Shown here piece by piece: positions 17,555-25,370 of a stretch of DNA of 44,821 nt. A program made the position numbers and the translations under genes. The stretch spans positions 1 through 44,821 of the forward strand of contig NZ_VWVM01000025.1 in assembly GCF_008632075.1 (NCBI RefSeq). The letters run 5' to 3'. The notes under the pieces are model-generated. The model was not told the DNA's origin. It did no database searches and saw only the letters and a list, made by a program, of their open reading frames with translations. The DNA comes from Candidatus Pantoea gossypiicola. GTDB taxonomy: Bacteria; Pseudomonadota; Gammaproteobacteria; Enterobacterales; Enterobacteriaceae. How positions within the stretch are numbered: the first letter of the stretch is position 1; each line of letters begins with the position of its first letter.

Positions 17555-19321
17555 TCAATGCGTAGCGGCTGTTTCGTTCCCCCACGGCCAGATCCACGCC
17601 AGAATCATTTTGGGATAGTTACGCTTCCGCGCTTTCTCTGCTGCCTCCTCCCGCGCCCGAATCTGCTCATCGGTCAGATGCACGATCTCACCTTTCGGCT
17701 GGTAGTCACTGGCTTTAACCGGTGTATGCGCCTTAATGAAGTCGCGCAGCACCTGCGCATCCACTGCTCCGCTGTTGACGTATCCGGCATGATTATCCAG
17801 ACGCGGATAGCCGTCGCCGCCCGCCGCATTAAAGCTGTTGGTCGCCATGCGATAATGCTGCGTATCTTCAATCGGTTTGCCGTTAATACTGACATCGCTG
17901 ACATGCTTACCGTCGGTGGTCAGGCTAATGCCAGCAAACTGGGCGAAGCCGCCTGAGTCAGGCTGAATATTGGCGACCACATTCAGATATTTTTTGATCT
18001 CTGCACCAGTCAGGCTGACCGAGACGACCTGGTTGCTGAACGGCTGGACCTGCAACAGATCACGCCAGCTCAGCTTGCCCGCTTTCAGCGAGGTGCGGAT
18101 TCCGCCACCGCTCATCACTGCAAAATCGGCTTTAGTATGCGCCATCTGGGCGCGCAGAATCAGCTGGCCGAGATTTGTCTGCTTAAACCGAACCTGCTCT
18201 TTTTCACCGCTGAAGTCGCCGTCAACGCTGCCGACATTCTGGGTCAGCTTCGCCTCTGCCCGCTTCTGAAACGGCATCAGCAGCTTCATCATCGCGGTAT
18301 TTTTCGGGATCTCTTCCTGCCAGGTGAGCCAGGTCTCACTGCCATCTGCATTCTTCACCTGATGTTTGAGGTTGACCGGCACCAGCTGATAAGCCTCCAG
18401 CGACACCTCTCCATTACGGAAGGTGAAATCGCCACGGCCGACATATTTGCCCCACTTGTCGGCCTGCATAATCCAGACGCCGTTCTGCCGATCGGGTTTG
18501 CAGGGCTGGCCAGGCTGATAATTTTTGACGCTGACGTTCTCTTTTTCCATGCAGACCGCATCATGGGAATGCCCACCCACAATCAGATCGATGGTGCCGG
18601 CAGGCAGGCTGCGGGCCAGCGTGACGTCATCGATACCGTTGCTGCCGTGCTTACCGTCGTCATAGTGGCCAAGGTGGGTCAGCGCGACAATCACGTCCGG
18701 CTTCTCCGCGGCACGCAGTTCAGCAACCGCCTTCACCGTTTCTGCGACAGGATCGCGGAACTCGGTATCTGTCAGCCCAGCCGGATTAGCCAGTTTTGCG
18801 GTGTCCGGGGTAATTAACCCGACGACAGCGATTTTAAGCCCGAGACGGTTGAATACCGCCCAGGGTTTAAACAGGCGCTGATCGGTACCTTTCTGATAAA
18901 CGTTGGCGGCGAGCAGCGGGAATCGTGCCCACTTCTCCTGCTTGCGCACAACCGCAATCGGCTTGTCGAACTCATGATTGCCCAGCGCCATCGCGTCATA
19001 GCCAATCAGGTTCATCGCGCGAAAATCGGGTTCAGCATCCAGCTCGTCGGACTCCGGCACGCCGGTATTGATATCACCGGCAGAGAGAATCAGTGCGCCG
19101 CCGCCTCTGGCCTGGACATCGTAGCGCAGGGTATCCATCAACGTTTTCTGCGCCGCCAGACCATATTCGCCCTGCGCATTAAACCAGAAGTGGCCATGCT
19201 CATCGTTAGTGTGCAGCAGGCTGAAACGATAGGTGCGATCGGCCTCGGCGGCCTGTGAAAACAGCGGCATCAGGGCCACCAGTAGCACCACACCTGCCCC
19301 TGTCCATTTTGATAACAACAC
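17555..19321 (-). CDS. ushA: Periplasmic UDP-sugar hydrolase / 5'-nucleotidase
   Basis: UshA degrades nucleotides and UDP-sugars in the periplasm for scavenging. I chose GTG 19321, placed 7 bases after AAGGAG; it gives 588 residues with a signal peptide ending near SQAAEA. The open frame further upstream is not conserved. Metal-site motifs are LHTNDEHGHFW, GNHEF and GGHSHD in the N-terminal phosphoesterase domain. Substrate loops SGGGIR and NFxNAAGGDGYPRLDN-like residues are in the C-terminal domain. It is about 38 residues longer than E. coli UshA because of a charged/Trp-rich C-terminal tail. Confidence 0.95.
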   Translation of the reverse strand: MLLSKWTGAGVVLLVALMPLFSQAAEADRTYRFSLLHTNDEHGHFWFNAQGEYGLAAQKTLMDTLRYDVQARGGGALILSAGDINTGVPESDELDAEPDFRAMNLIGYDAMALGNHEFDKPIAVVRKQEKWARFPLLAANVYQKGTDQRLFKPWAVFNRLGLKIAVVGLITPDTAKLANPAGLTDTEFRDPVAETVKAVAELRAAEKPDVIVALTHLGHYDDGKHGSNGIDDVTLARSLPAGTIDLIVGGHSHDAVCMEKENVSVKNYQPGQPCKPDRQNGVWIMQADKWGKYVGRGDFTFRNGEVSLEAYQLVPVNLKHQVKNADGSETWLTWQEEIPKNTAMMKLLMPFQKRAEAKLTQNVGSVDGDFSGEKEQVRFKQTNLGQLILRAQMAHTKADFAVMSGGGIRTSLKAGKLSWRDLLQVQPFSNQVVSVSLTGAEIKKYLNVVANIQPDSGGFAQFAGISLTTDGKHVSDVSINGKPIEDTQHYRMATNSFNAAGGDGYPRLDNHAGYVNSGAVDAQVLRDFIKAHTPVKASDYQPKGEIVHLTDEQIRAREEAAEKARKRNYPKMILAWIWPWGNETAATH

Positions 19322-19875
19322 GGTGATTCTCCTTAATTTACTTTCTGGCCCGATTATCTGCCGCTTTGCCCCACTGTGTCGCATATTCCCCCGGCGAACT
19401 CAAGGCCAATGCACATCTGCGTGCATGCAGGTGCTTACGCTTTTCGTCTCTGCTCCCCCCTGGCAGGGCAGGAAAGTGGCCGCAGAGTGATCCCCGTGCA
19501 ACAGCAGGCTAACGTTCCAGCCCGGGTCCGCTTCTACCGACTGAGCGGAAACAGGCAGGAAAGCGTGTTGTTAACCGATTGTTTACTGCTGCAAAAGTGC
19601 CGCTGGCAGGCTTTAACCCCTCTGTATGCACATTTCTTCCTTATTCGTGCCAGACCGACGCAATTTACTGATGCGAAGTTTTATTTATCCGGCCCTGTTT
19701 AAAGCGTCAAATCAGCCAATATTATGGATAATGGACAAAAACACCCTTTCGATTGTGGTTTTGACTTTTTTTCATGGTTTTTTAAAGTATTCCCGCAAAT
19801 TGCTCAGCGAAAGAAGTGATTTTGTTTTAAACTCATTTGTTACAAGCGGATACATTTGTATACAAGGAGACAGGC
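19322..19875. other. Divergent ushA/ybaL intergenic region
   Basis: This 554-bp stretch holds the promoters of ushA and ybaL. The half next to ybaL (about 19680-19875) is clearly AT-richer than its surroundings. Open frames here (19376-19702, and one entering ybaL from 19626) lack ribosome sites and recognisable similarity, so I do not call genes. No convincing operator was recognised. Confidence 0.5.
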
Positions 19876-21570
19876 ATGCATCACACCACACCGTTGATCA
19901 CTACCATTGTCGGAGCACTGGTTCTGGCATTTCTCCTTGGGATGCTGGCAAACCGCCTGCGTATCTCGCCCCTCGTCGGTTACCTGATGGCAGGCGTGCT
20001 GGCTGGCCCCTTTACCCCCGGCTTTGTCGCAGATACCAATCTGGCCCCTGAATTGGCAGAACTCGGCGTTATCCTGCTGATGTTTGGTGTCGGCCTCCAC
20101 TTCTCAATGAAAGATCTCATGTCGGTAAAGTCGATCGCCATTCCCGGTGCCATCGCGCAGATCGCCGTCGCGACGTTACTGGGAATGGGATTGTCATGGA
20201 CGCTGGGATGGTCGTGGATGACCGGCCTGGTGTTTGGTCTCTGCCTCTCTACCGCCAGTACCGTGGTGTTACTGCGCGCGTTAGAGGAGCGACAGCTAAT
20301 CGATAGCCAGCGCGGGCAGATAGCCATTGGCTGGCTGATTGTTGAAGATCTGGTGATGGTGCTGACGCTGGTGCTGCTGCCTGCGATTGCGGGCATGATG
20401 GAACAGGGCAACGCCAGCGCCGGACTGCTGGCCTGGGATCTGCTGTGGACCATTGGAAAAGTGGCTGCCTTTATGGTGCTGATGATGGTGGTGGGACGTC
20501 GTGCCGTGCCCTGGATCCTCGCCCGCAGCGCCGCCACCGGCTCTCGAGAATTGTTTACGCTGGCGGTGTTAGCGCTGGCGCTGGGTATCGCATTTGGGGC
20601 CGTTGAATTCTTTGATGTTTCGTTTGCATTAGGTGCTTTCTTCGCCGGTATGGTGCTGAATGAGTCGGAACTGAGCCACCGCGCCGCACGGGATACTCTG
20701 CCGCTGCGTGATGCCTTTGCCGTACTGTTCTTTGTTTCGGTCGGCATGCTGTTCGACCCGTCGATTCTGGTGACGCAGCCTCTGGCGGTGCTGGGCGCGC
20801 TGGTGATTATCGTGGTGGGCAAGTCGGTCGCCGCGTGGCTGCTGGTATCGCTGCTCGGCCATTCGCGTCGTACAGCACTGACCATTTCGGTCAGCCTGGC
20901 ACAGATTGGTGAGTTCGCCTTTATTCTGGCCGGTCTGGGTATCTCGCTGGGCCTGCTGAGTAATGAGGGCCGCAACCTGGTGCTGGCCGCCGCCATCCTG
21001 TCGATTATGCTTAACCCGATTCTGTTTACCCTGCTGGAGCGTTTCCTGGCTAAAACGGAAACCATGGAGGAGCAGACGCTGGAAGAAGCTATCGAAGAAG
21101 AGAAACAGATCCCGGTGGATTTCTGCAATCATGCCGTGATTGTGGGCTATGGTCGGGTTGGCAGCCTGATTGGTCAGAAGCTTCTTGAGGCTAATGTGCC
21201 ACTGGTGGTGGTTGAAAACTCCCGTACCCGGGTCGAAGCGCTGCGCGAACAGGGCATCAAGGCGGTGCTGGGGAATGCGGCCCGCGCGGACACCATGGAA
21301 CTGGCACGACTCGACTGCGCCCGCTGGCTGTTACTGACCATCCCGAATGGCTATGAAGCGGGTGAAGTAGTGACGGCGGCGCGTGAAAAGCATCAGAATA
21401 TCGAGATTATCGCCCGTGCCCACTATGACGATGAGGTGGAGTACATCATGGAGCGTGGCGCTTCGCGCGTCGTGATGGGTGAACGTGAGATTGCCAGCAG
21501 TATGCTGCAAATCCTGCAGGATGAGATGACGCAGGGCGAAGATTTAAAACCCTGCGACGTCGTGCGCTGA
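19876..21570 (+). CDS. ybaL: CPA2-family monovalent cation:proton antiporter YbaL
   Basis: YbaL is a KefB/KefC-like inner-membrane antiporter; its physiological ion and trigger are not established. The ATG at 19876 follows AAGGAGA and gives 564 residues. The N-terminal ~390 residues form a 12-13 helix exchanger domain (NRLRISPLVGYLMAGVLAGP, STASTVVLLRALEERQ, FVSVGMLFDPS). A linker LEEAIEEEKQIPVD leads to a C-terminal RCK/TrkA-N domain with VGYGRVGS near residue 420. The fsr gene that follows in E. coli is absent; a strong terminator lies downstream. Confidence 0.93.
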   Translation: MHHTTPLITTIVGALVLAFLLGMLANRLRISPLVGYLMAGVLAGPFTPGFVADTNLAPELAELGVILLMFGVGLHFSMKDLMSVKSIAIPGAIAQIAVATLLGMGLSWTLGWSWMTGLVFGLCLSTASTVVLLRALEERQLIDSQRGQIAIGWLIVEDLVMVLTLVLLPAIAGMMEQGNASAGLLAWDLLWTIGKVAAFMVLMMVVGRRAVPWILARSAATGSRELFTLAVLALALGIAFGAVEFFDVSFALGAFFAGMVLNESELSHRAARDTLPLRDAFAVLFFVSVGMLFDPSILVTQPLAVLGALVIIVVGKSVAAWLLVSLLGHSRRTALTISVSLAQIGEFAFILAGLGISLGLLSNEGRNLVLAAAILSIMLNPILFTLLERFLAKTETMEEQTLEEAIEEEKQIPVDFCNHAVIVGYGRVGSLIGQKLLEANVPLVVVENSRTRVEALREQGIKAVLGNAARADTMELARLDCARWLLLTIPNGYEAGEVVTAAREKHQNIEIIARAHYDDEVEYIMERGASRVVMGEREIASSMLQILQDEMTQGEDLKPCDVVR

Positions 21571-21651
21571 TGCGTGTTCAGCAAGATCTCGCAGACTACT
21601 GATATATCCAAATCAGGATGAATTTTCCCGCAACGAATAAACTCAATGCGC

Positions 21652-21728
21652 AGAGAACAGGGGCAGAGGAGGAAAGCGTCCCGCGCCAGGGACGGCTTAA
21701 GCGCCTTTCCGATCTGACCGTGTTCTCT
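21652..21728 (+). other. Nested inverted-repeat element, candidate structured RNA
   Basis: Three nested stems occur in 77 bp: an outer AGAGAACA/TGTTCTCT (21652-21659 with 21721-21728), a middle GGAAAG/CTTTCC (21671-21676 with 21705-21710), and an inner CGTCCC/GGGACG (21677-21682 with 21689-21694). It lies between the ybaL stop and a strong terminator. It may be part of the ybaL 3' UTR, a small RNA or a dispersed repeat. No coding sequence is evident. Confidence 0.45.
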
Positions 21729-21777
21729 AAGCAGGCTCGATCTCACCGCTAAACGAGTCAGACGTTGCCAGTCATCT

Positions 21778-21808
21778 AAGGCCCTTCTGTTCAGAAGGGC
21801 CTTTTTTA
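21778..21808 (+). terminator. Strong intrinsic terminator after ybaL
   Basis: AAGGCCCTTCTG pairs with CAGAAGGGCCTT around a two-base loop and is followed by six T. It terminates plus-strand transcription coming from ybaL or from the structured element. It is 20 bp from the convergent gsk stop. Confidence 0.92.
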
Positions 21809-21827
21809 CGCCCTGTGGCGACCCGCG

Positions 21828-23129
21828 TTACCGATCCCAGTAAGACTCTTCCAGACTGTCTTCACGCTCCGGCAGGCCGCGGGTTAAACGCGGTGAATGC
21901 TGATTCAGCACCTGATAGCTGACGCGGTTAGCATACTTACATACCTGCGCCAGCGACGAATAGGTCAGATAAGGACGCGCATGTTTACTGGAGTTCGGCA
22001 CATTCAGGCTGTGATAGTTGTTGGCGGTGATGTCATGCAGCAACGCCGCCAGCGCACCATCTCCGGCACCGTTGGTGTTCATGATCTTTTCAGGTCCGCC
22101 CATATAAGGCGCGATGTGCGAGAAGACGCGCAGCGGCTGCTGGCAATCCTGCTGACGCATCACGCGGCTGAACTCATACTGGTTGAACTCCGCAATCGCG
22201 CCAGGCAACAACGGATGGTTGGTTTTGCGTTTGAACTCATCTTCGGTGTAACCCGCCATATAAAGTCCAATCGGGCCAGCGGTACAGAGCACCAGATCGA
22301 CCCAGTCCAGCGCCATATTGGAAGCAAGCAGCGGATCGGCTTCGCCGGTCAGCGCCAGCGCTTCCTCCTCGTTCATCGCCACGATGCTGACGTGCTCGCG
22401 CAGGAAGTCCCGCCAGAACCCGGGATTGTCGCCAATCACATGTTTGGTGCCGAGCGTCAGCACCACTGGCACGTTATGGCGTTTGGCATACTCTATCGCC
22501 TGTAACGTTGCCTGCGGCATCGGCTCACCTTCGGCACAGCGCACCAGATAGGAGGTCAGTACCAGCGCAGACGCCCCGGCAATCACCTCTTCAGGCACAT
22601 TATCCGGATGCAGCTGATTCATCTGGCCGGGGCTGATCGCGAAAGTTCGCTCGCCATGTTCGCCAATCAGCGTAAAGCAGCGGCCAATAGCGCCATTGAC
22701 GCCCTGCAGATAGTTGAGATCGACCCGGCTTGAGGTATTGCAGAGGTAGCGATAGGCATAGCCACCAATCTGAATGTTGTTGCACATCACGCCCAGCAGC
22801 ACGGAACGGTCATCGGCCAGCACTGAGAAGTTGTGCAGCGTGTTACCGATGGTGCCTCCGGCAAACTGATGAGTGATCAGCGCATCGCGCATCAGCTCGT
22901 TGTATAACGCTTCCGCGACAGCATTATCGATAACCAGGGAGTGCCCGGCACTCAGACCGTAACGGGCGAGAAAGTCGTCATCGACTTTGGCTTCGATATC
23001 CACCAGCGTCTGGTCGATACCCACCACCCAACTGCCTGCATCAACATCGTGTTGAGCGGGCTGTAACAGGGGATCGCGTGCGCTGACGGGAAAGTAGTGT
23101 TTGGATTTGCGTTTGCCGGGAAATTTCAT
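21828..23129 (-). CDS. gsk: Inosine-guanosine kinase
   Basis: Gsk phosphorylates guanosine and inosine in nucleoside salvage. It is a PfkB/ribokinase-family cytoplasmic enzyme. The 433 residues are one short of E. coli. The substrate glycine region FAGGTIGNTLHN is at about 89-100 and the catalytic NTNGAGDGA at 351-359 with Asp357 as base. It stands between hemH and ybaL in the minus-strand salvage and housekeeping run; the E. coli aes gene between gsk and hemH is missing. Confidence 0.96.
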   Translation of the reverse strand: MKFPGKRKSKHYFPVSARDPLLQPAQHDVDAGSWVVGIDQTLVDIEAKVDDDFLARYGLSAGHSLVIDNAVAEALYNELMRDALITHQFAGGTIGNTLHNFSVLADDRSVLLGVMCNNIQIGGYAYRYLCNTSSRVDLNYLQGVNGAIGRCFTLIGEHGERTFAISPGQMNQLHPDNVPEEVIAGASALVLTSYLVRCAEGEPMPQATLQAIEYAKRHNVPVVLTLGTKHVIGDNPGFWRDFLREHVSIVAMNEEEALALTGEADPLLASNMALDWVDLVLCTAGPIGLYMAGYTEDEFKRKTNHPLLPGAIAEFNQYEFSRVMRQQDCQQPLRVFSHIAPYMGGPEKIMNTNGAGDGALAALLHDITANNYHSLNVPNSSKHARPYLTYSSLAQVCKYANRVSYQVLNQHSPRLTRGLPEREDSLEESYWDR

Positions 23130-23186
23130 CGGGAATGCCGTCTGGAAAAACAGGCGGAGAATGATATCACACTCTCCGCCTCTGCT

Positions 23187-24146
23187 TTAACGGCGTGCGT
23201 CGACCAGTTGCACCATCATGTCGATATGCGCCTCATCGGCGTTCAGCGCAGGGATATACTCAAACTTCTCACCGCCGGCATGCATAAAGATTTCGCAGTT
23301 TTCACCACTGATCTCCTCCAGCGTTTCCAGGCAGTCAGACGAGAAGCCCGGACTCATAACCTGAACATGTTTGATCCCTTTGGCAGGCAGGCCTTCCATC
23401 GTTTTGTCGGTATAAGGCATCAGCCAGGGCTCACGACCGAAACGCGACTGGAACGTCATCATGTACTGATCTTCACGCAGACCCAGCGCGTTGACCAGTG
23501 CCGCCGTGGTATCGGCACAGCGCTGCGGATAGTCATCACCTTCGTTGGCGAAGCGCTGCGGAATGCCGTGGAACGACAATACCAGCAGATCGGGCTGACC
23601 GTGCCGCTCAAACGAGCGCTCTACCGTCGCTTTCAGTGCAGCGATATAGGCCGGATGTTCGGCGTAGTCACGGATAAACTGCACATCGGGCAGCGAACGA
23701 TACCCTCTGAAGACGGTGGTCAGGCCATCCCACACCGCGGCCACGGTAGAGCAGGAGAATTGCGGATAGAGTGGCAGTACAATCAGGCGGGTGACGCCCT
23801 GCCCCATCAGCTTATCCACCGCGCTTTTCAGGCTGGGATTGCCGTAGCTCATGCCCAGTTCGACGGGCATATCGACACGTGCTGCCAGAGCGTCACGCTG
23901 ACGTTTGCTGTAGACCAGCAGCGGTGAACCGCCTTCCATCCAGACCGATGCGTAGAGCTTTGACACGCGCGGCGAGCGAAACGGCAGAATGACAGTATTA
24001 AGAACCGGCCACCAGAGCCAGCGCGGTGCATCGACCACGCGCGGATCGCTTAAAAACTGTTTCAGATAGCGTTTAACTGCAGGTGTGGTTGGGGCGTCTG
24101 GCGTACCTAAATTAACCAATAACACGCCGGGCTTATCTTGCCTCAT
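23187..24146 (-). CDS. hemH: Ferrochelatase
   Basis: HemH inserts Fe(II) into protoporphyrin IX, the last step of heme synthesis, at the inner-membrane surface. The 319 residues fit the enterobacterial enzyme. Visible motifs are LLVNLGTPDAPT at the N terminus, the SFHGIP segment carrying the metal-site His193, and the PGFSSDCLETLEEI segment near 267-280. Its start is about 110 bp downstream of the adk stop, with the adk terminator between them. Confidence 0.96.
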   Translation of the reverse strand: MRQDKPGVLLVNLGTPDAPTTPAVKRYLKQFLSDPRVVDAPRWLWWPVLNTVILPFRSPRVSKLYASVWMEGGSPLLVYSKRQRDALAARVDMPVELGMSYGNPSLKSAVDKLMGQGVTRLIVLPLYPQFSCSTVAAVWDGLTTVFRGYRSLPDVQFIRDYAEHPAYIAALKATVERSFERHGQPDLLVLSFHGIPQRFANEGDDYPQRCADTTAALVNALGLREDQYMMTFQSRFGREPWLMPYTDKTMEGLPAKGIKHVQVMSPGFSSDCLETLEEISGENCEIFMHAGGEKFEYIPALNADEAHIDMMVQLVDARR

Positions 24147-24226
24147 TTGAGTTCCTTGATGACAACGGGGATGCGTGAAAACAGGGAAATTGTAGCGGAA
24201 TTAGTGGGAGGTAAAAGCAATTACTG

Positions 24227-24252
24227 CAAAAGGGGCCAGTGATACCGGCCCC
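24227..24252 (-). terminator. adk terminator
   Basis: On the minus strand the stem GGGGCC/GGCCCC (24232-24252) with a 9-nt loop is followed by TTTTGC, 8 bp beyond the adk stop codon. Confidence 0.75.
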
Positions 24253-24259
24253 ATTGAGC

Positions 24260-24904
24260 TTAGCCGAGGATCTTAGCCAGCTCGGCACTCACTTCGGTCA
24301 CTTTACGGGTGCCGTCGATTTTGTGATAGGCGGTGTTGCCCGCTTCGGCTTCTTTGCTGTAGTAAGCAATCAGCGGCGCGGTCATCTGATGGTATTCCAC
24401 CAGGCGCTTACGCACGGTCTCTTCCTGATCGTCTTTACGCGTGGTCAGCTCTTCGCCTGTCACATCATCTTTACCTTCCACTTTCGGTGGATTAAAGGTG
24501 ACGTGATAGACGCGGCCAGAAGGCGTATGCACGCGGCGGCCAACGATACGTTCAACAATCAGCTCGTCCGGTACAGCGAACTCCAGCACGTAATCAACGT
24601 TGATCCCGGCCTCTTTCATTGCATCTGCCTGAGGAATGGTGCGCGGGAAACCGTCCAGCAGGAAACCGTTTTTGCAGTCTTCCTGAGTGATACGCTCTTT
24701 AACCAGCGCAATCACCAGCTCATCGGTCACCAGTTTGCCAGCATCCATGATGGCTTTCGCCTGGTTACCCAGCTCGCTGCCTGCTTTTACTGCTGCACGC
24801 AACATGTCGCCAGTGGAGATTTGCGGAATGCCGTACTTCTCCATGATGAATTGGGCCTGAGTCCCCTTACCTGCGCCCGGAGCTCCGAGCAGAATAATAC
24901 GCAT
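24260..24904 (-). CDS. adk: Adenylate kinase
   Basis: Adk interconverts ATP + AMP and 2 ADP and is essential for nucleotide balance. The 214 residues equal E. coli Adk. The P-loop GAPGAGKGT is at 7-15, the AMP site ISTGDMLRA near 29-37, and LDGFPRT near 84. The LID domain (about 122-159, GRRVHTPSGRVYHVTFNPPKVEGKDDVTG) is of the zinc-free Gram-negative type, without the four cysteines. Confidence 0.98.
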   Translation of the reverse strand: MRIILLGAPGAGKGTQAQFIMEKYGIPQISTGDMLRAAVKAGSELGNQAKAIMDAGKLVTDELVIALVKERITQEDCKNGFLLDGFPRTIPQADAMKEAGINVDYVLEFAVPDELIVERIVGRRVHTPSGRVYHVTFNPPKVEGKDDVTGEELTTRKDDQEETVRKRLVEYHQMTAPLIAYYSKEAEAGNTAYHKIDGTRKVTEVSAELAKILG

Positions 24905-25370
24905 TGCGTAAATCCCCTTGCGAATCGCATTGATCTATCTTAGAAGCGGAAGAACATACCATTATGACCCGCTCATCACAAGGAAGGGCGAGGATCACTC
25001 AGGATGACTTTACCCTCTTTATGGACCTGAACCCGACCCGGCTGGCTGGCCTGTCGCATTTTCAGATTTACCGCCTGCGCTGAGCAGAAATGGCGGGATG
25101 CCGCACAGCCATAAAAAAAAGCCGGTGATCATCACCGGCTTCAGACTGCTGAAAAACTTTATGCTTTTAACGGGGTTCATCTGCTCGAAATTGATGCTGA
25201 ACAGAATCAGACAGACAGCTTCAAAGTCAAAGCGATGGGAGCATACGCCTGAAGCAAAGCATCGCGGGCCAGGGATGGCGGCTTTTTACGTCTTTGCGTA
25301 GGGCGTATGCGCCCTGAGCCAGCGCTGCATTTGTCACTACAGGCCGGTGAAAACCACCGGCCGGTTACCC
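24905..25370. other. htpG-adk intergenic region with structured sequence
   Basis: This 466-bp gap holds a hairpin next to the htpG stop (25342-25362), an imperfect long inverted repeat, and a strong minus-strand terminator at 25113-25141. The long repeat is a GGGCGCATACGCC-type arm near 25290-25304 matching an arm near 25234-25246. The plus-strand frame at 25098-25301 runs through the terminator and is rejected as a gene. The adk promoter must lie within the segment below the terminator. Confidence 0.5.
25113..25141 (-). terminator. Strong minus-strand terminator in the htpG-adk gap
   Basis: The perfect stem GCCGGTGAT/ATCACCGGC (25121-25139) is followed on the minus strand by eight U. It lies about 230 bp past the htpG stop, so it ends either a long htpG 3' UTR or a separate minus-strand RNA. 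Confidence 0.9.

Noticed and set aside
19376..19702. 108-codon plus-strand ORF in the ushA-ybaL spacer
   Set aside because: No ribosome site or recognisable domain, and it covers the ushA promoter region; considered chance.
19980..21128. 382-codon minus-strand ORF
   Set aside because: It is antisense to ybaL, with Ser/Arg/Thr-rich composition typical of a shadow frame.
21423..21746. 107-codon minus-strand ORF after ybaL
   Set aside because: It is partly antisense to the ybaL RCK domain and partly in the nested-stem element; no similarity recognised.
23097..23927. 276-codon plus-strand ORF
   Set aside because: It is a shadow of hemH on the opposite strand.
24239..24943. 234-codon plus-strand ORF
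   Set aside because: It is entirely antisense to adk; the open frame follows from the codon usage of adk and has no ribosome site.
25098..25301. 67-codon plus-strand ORF in the htpG-adk gap
   Set aside because: It runs through a perfect terminator hairpin and an inverted repeat, and has no good ribosome site.
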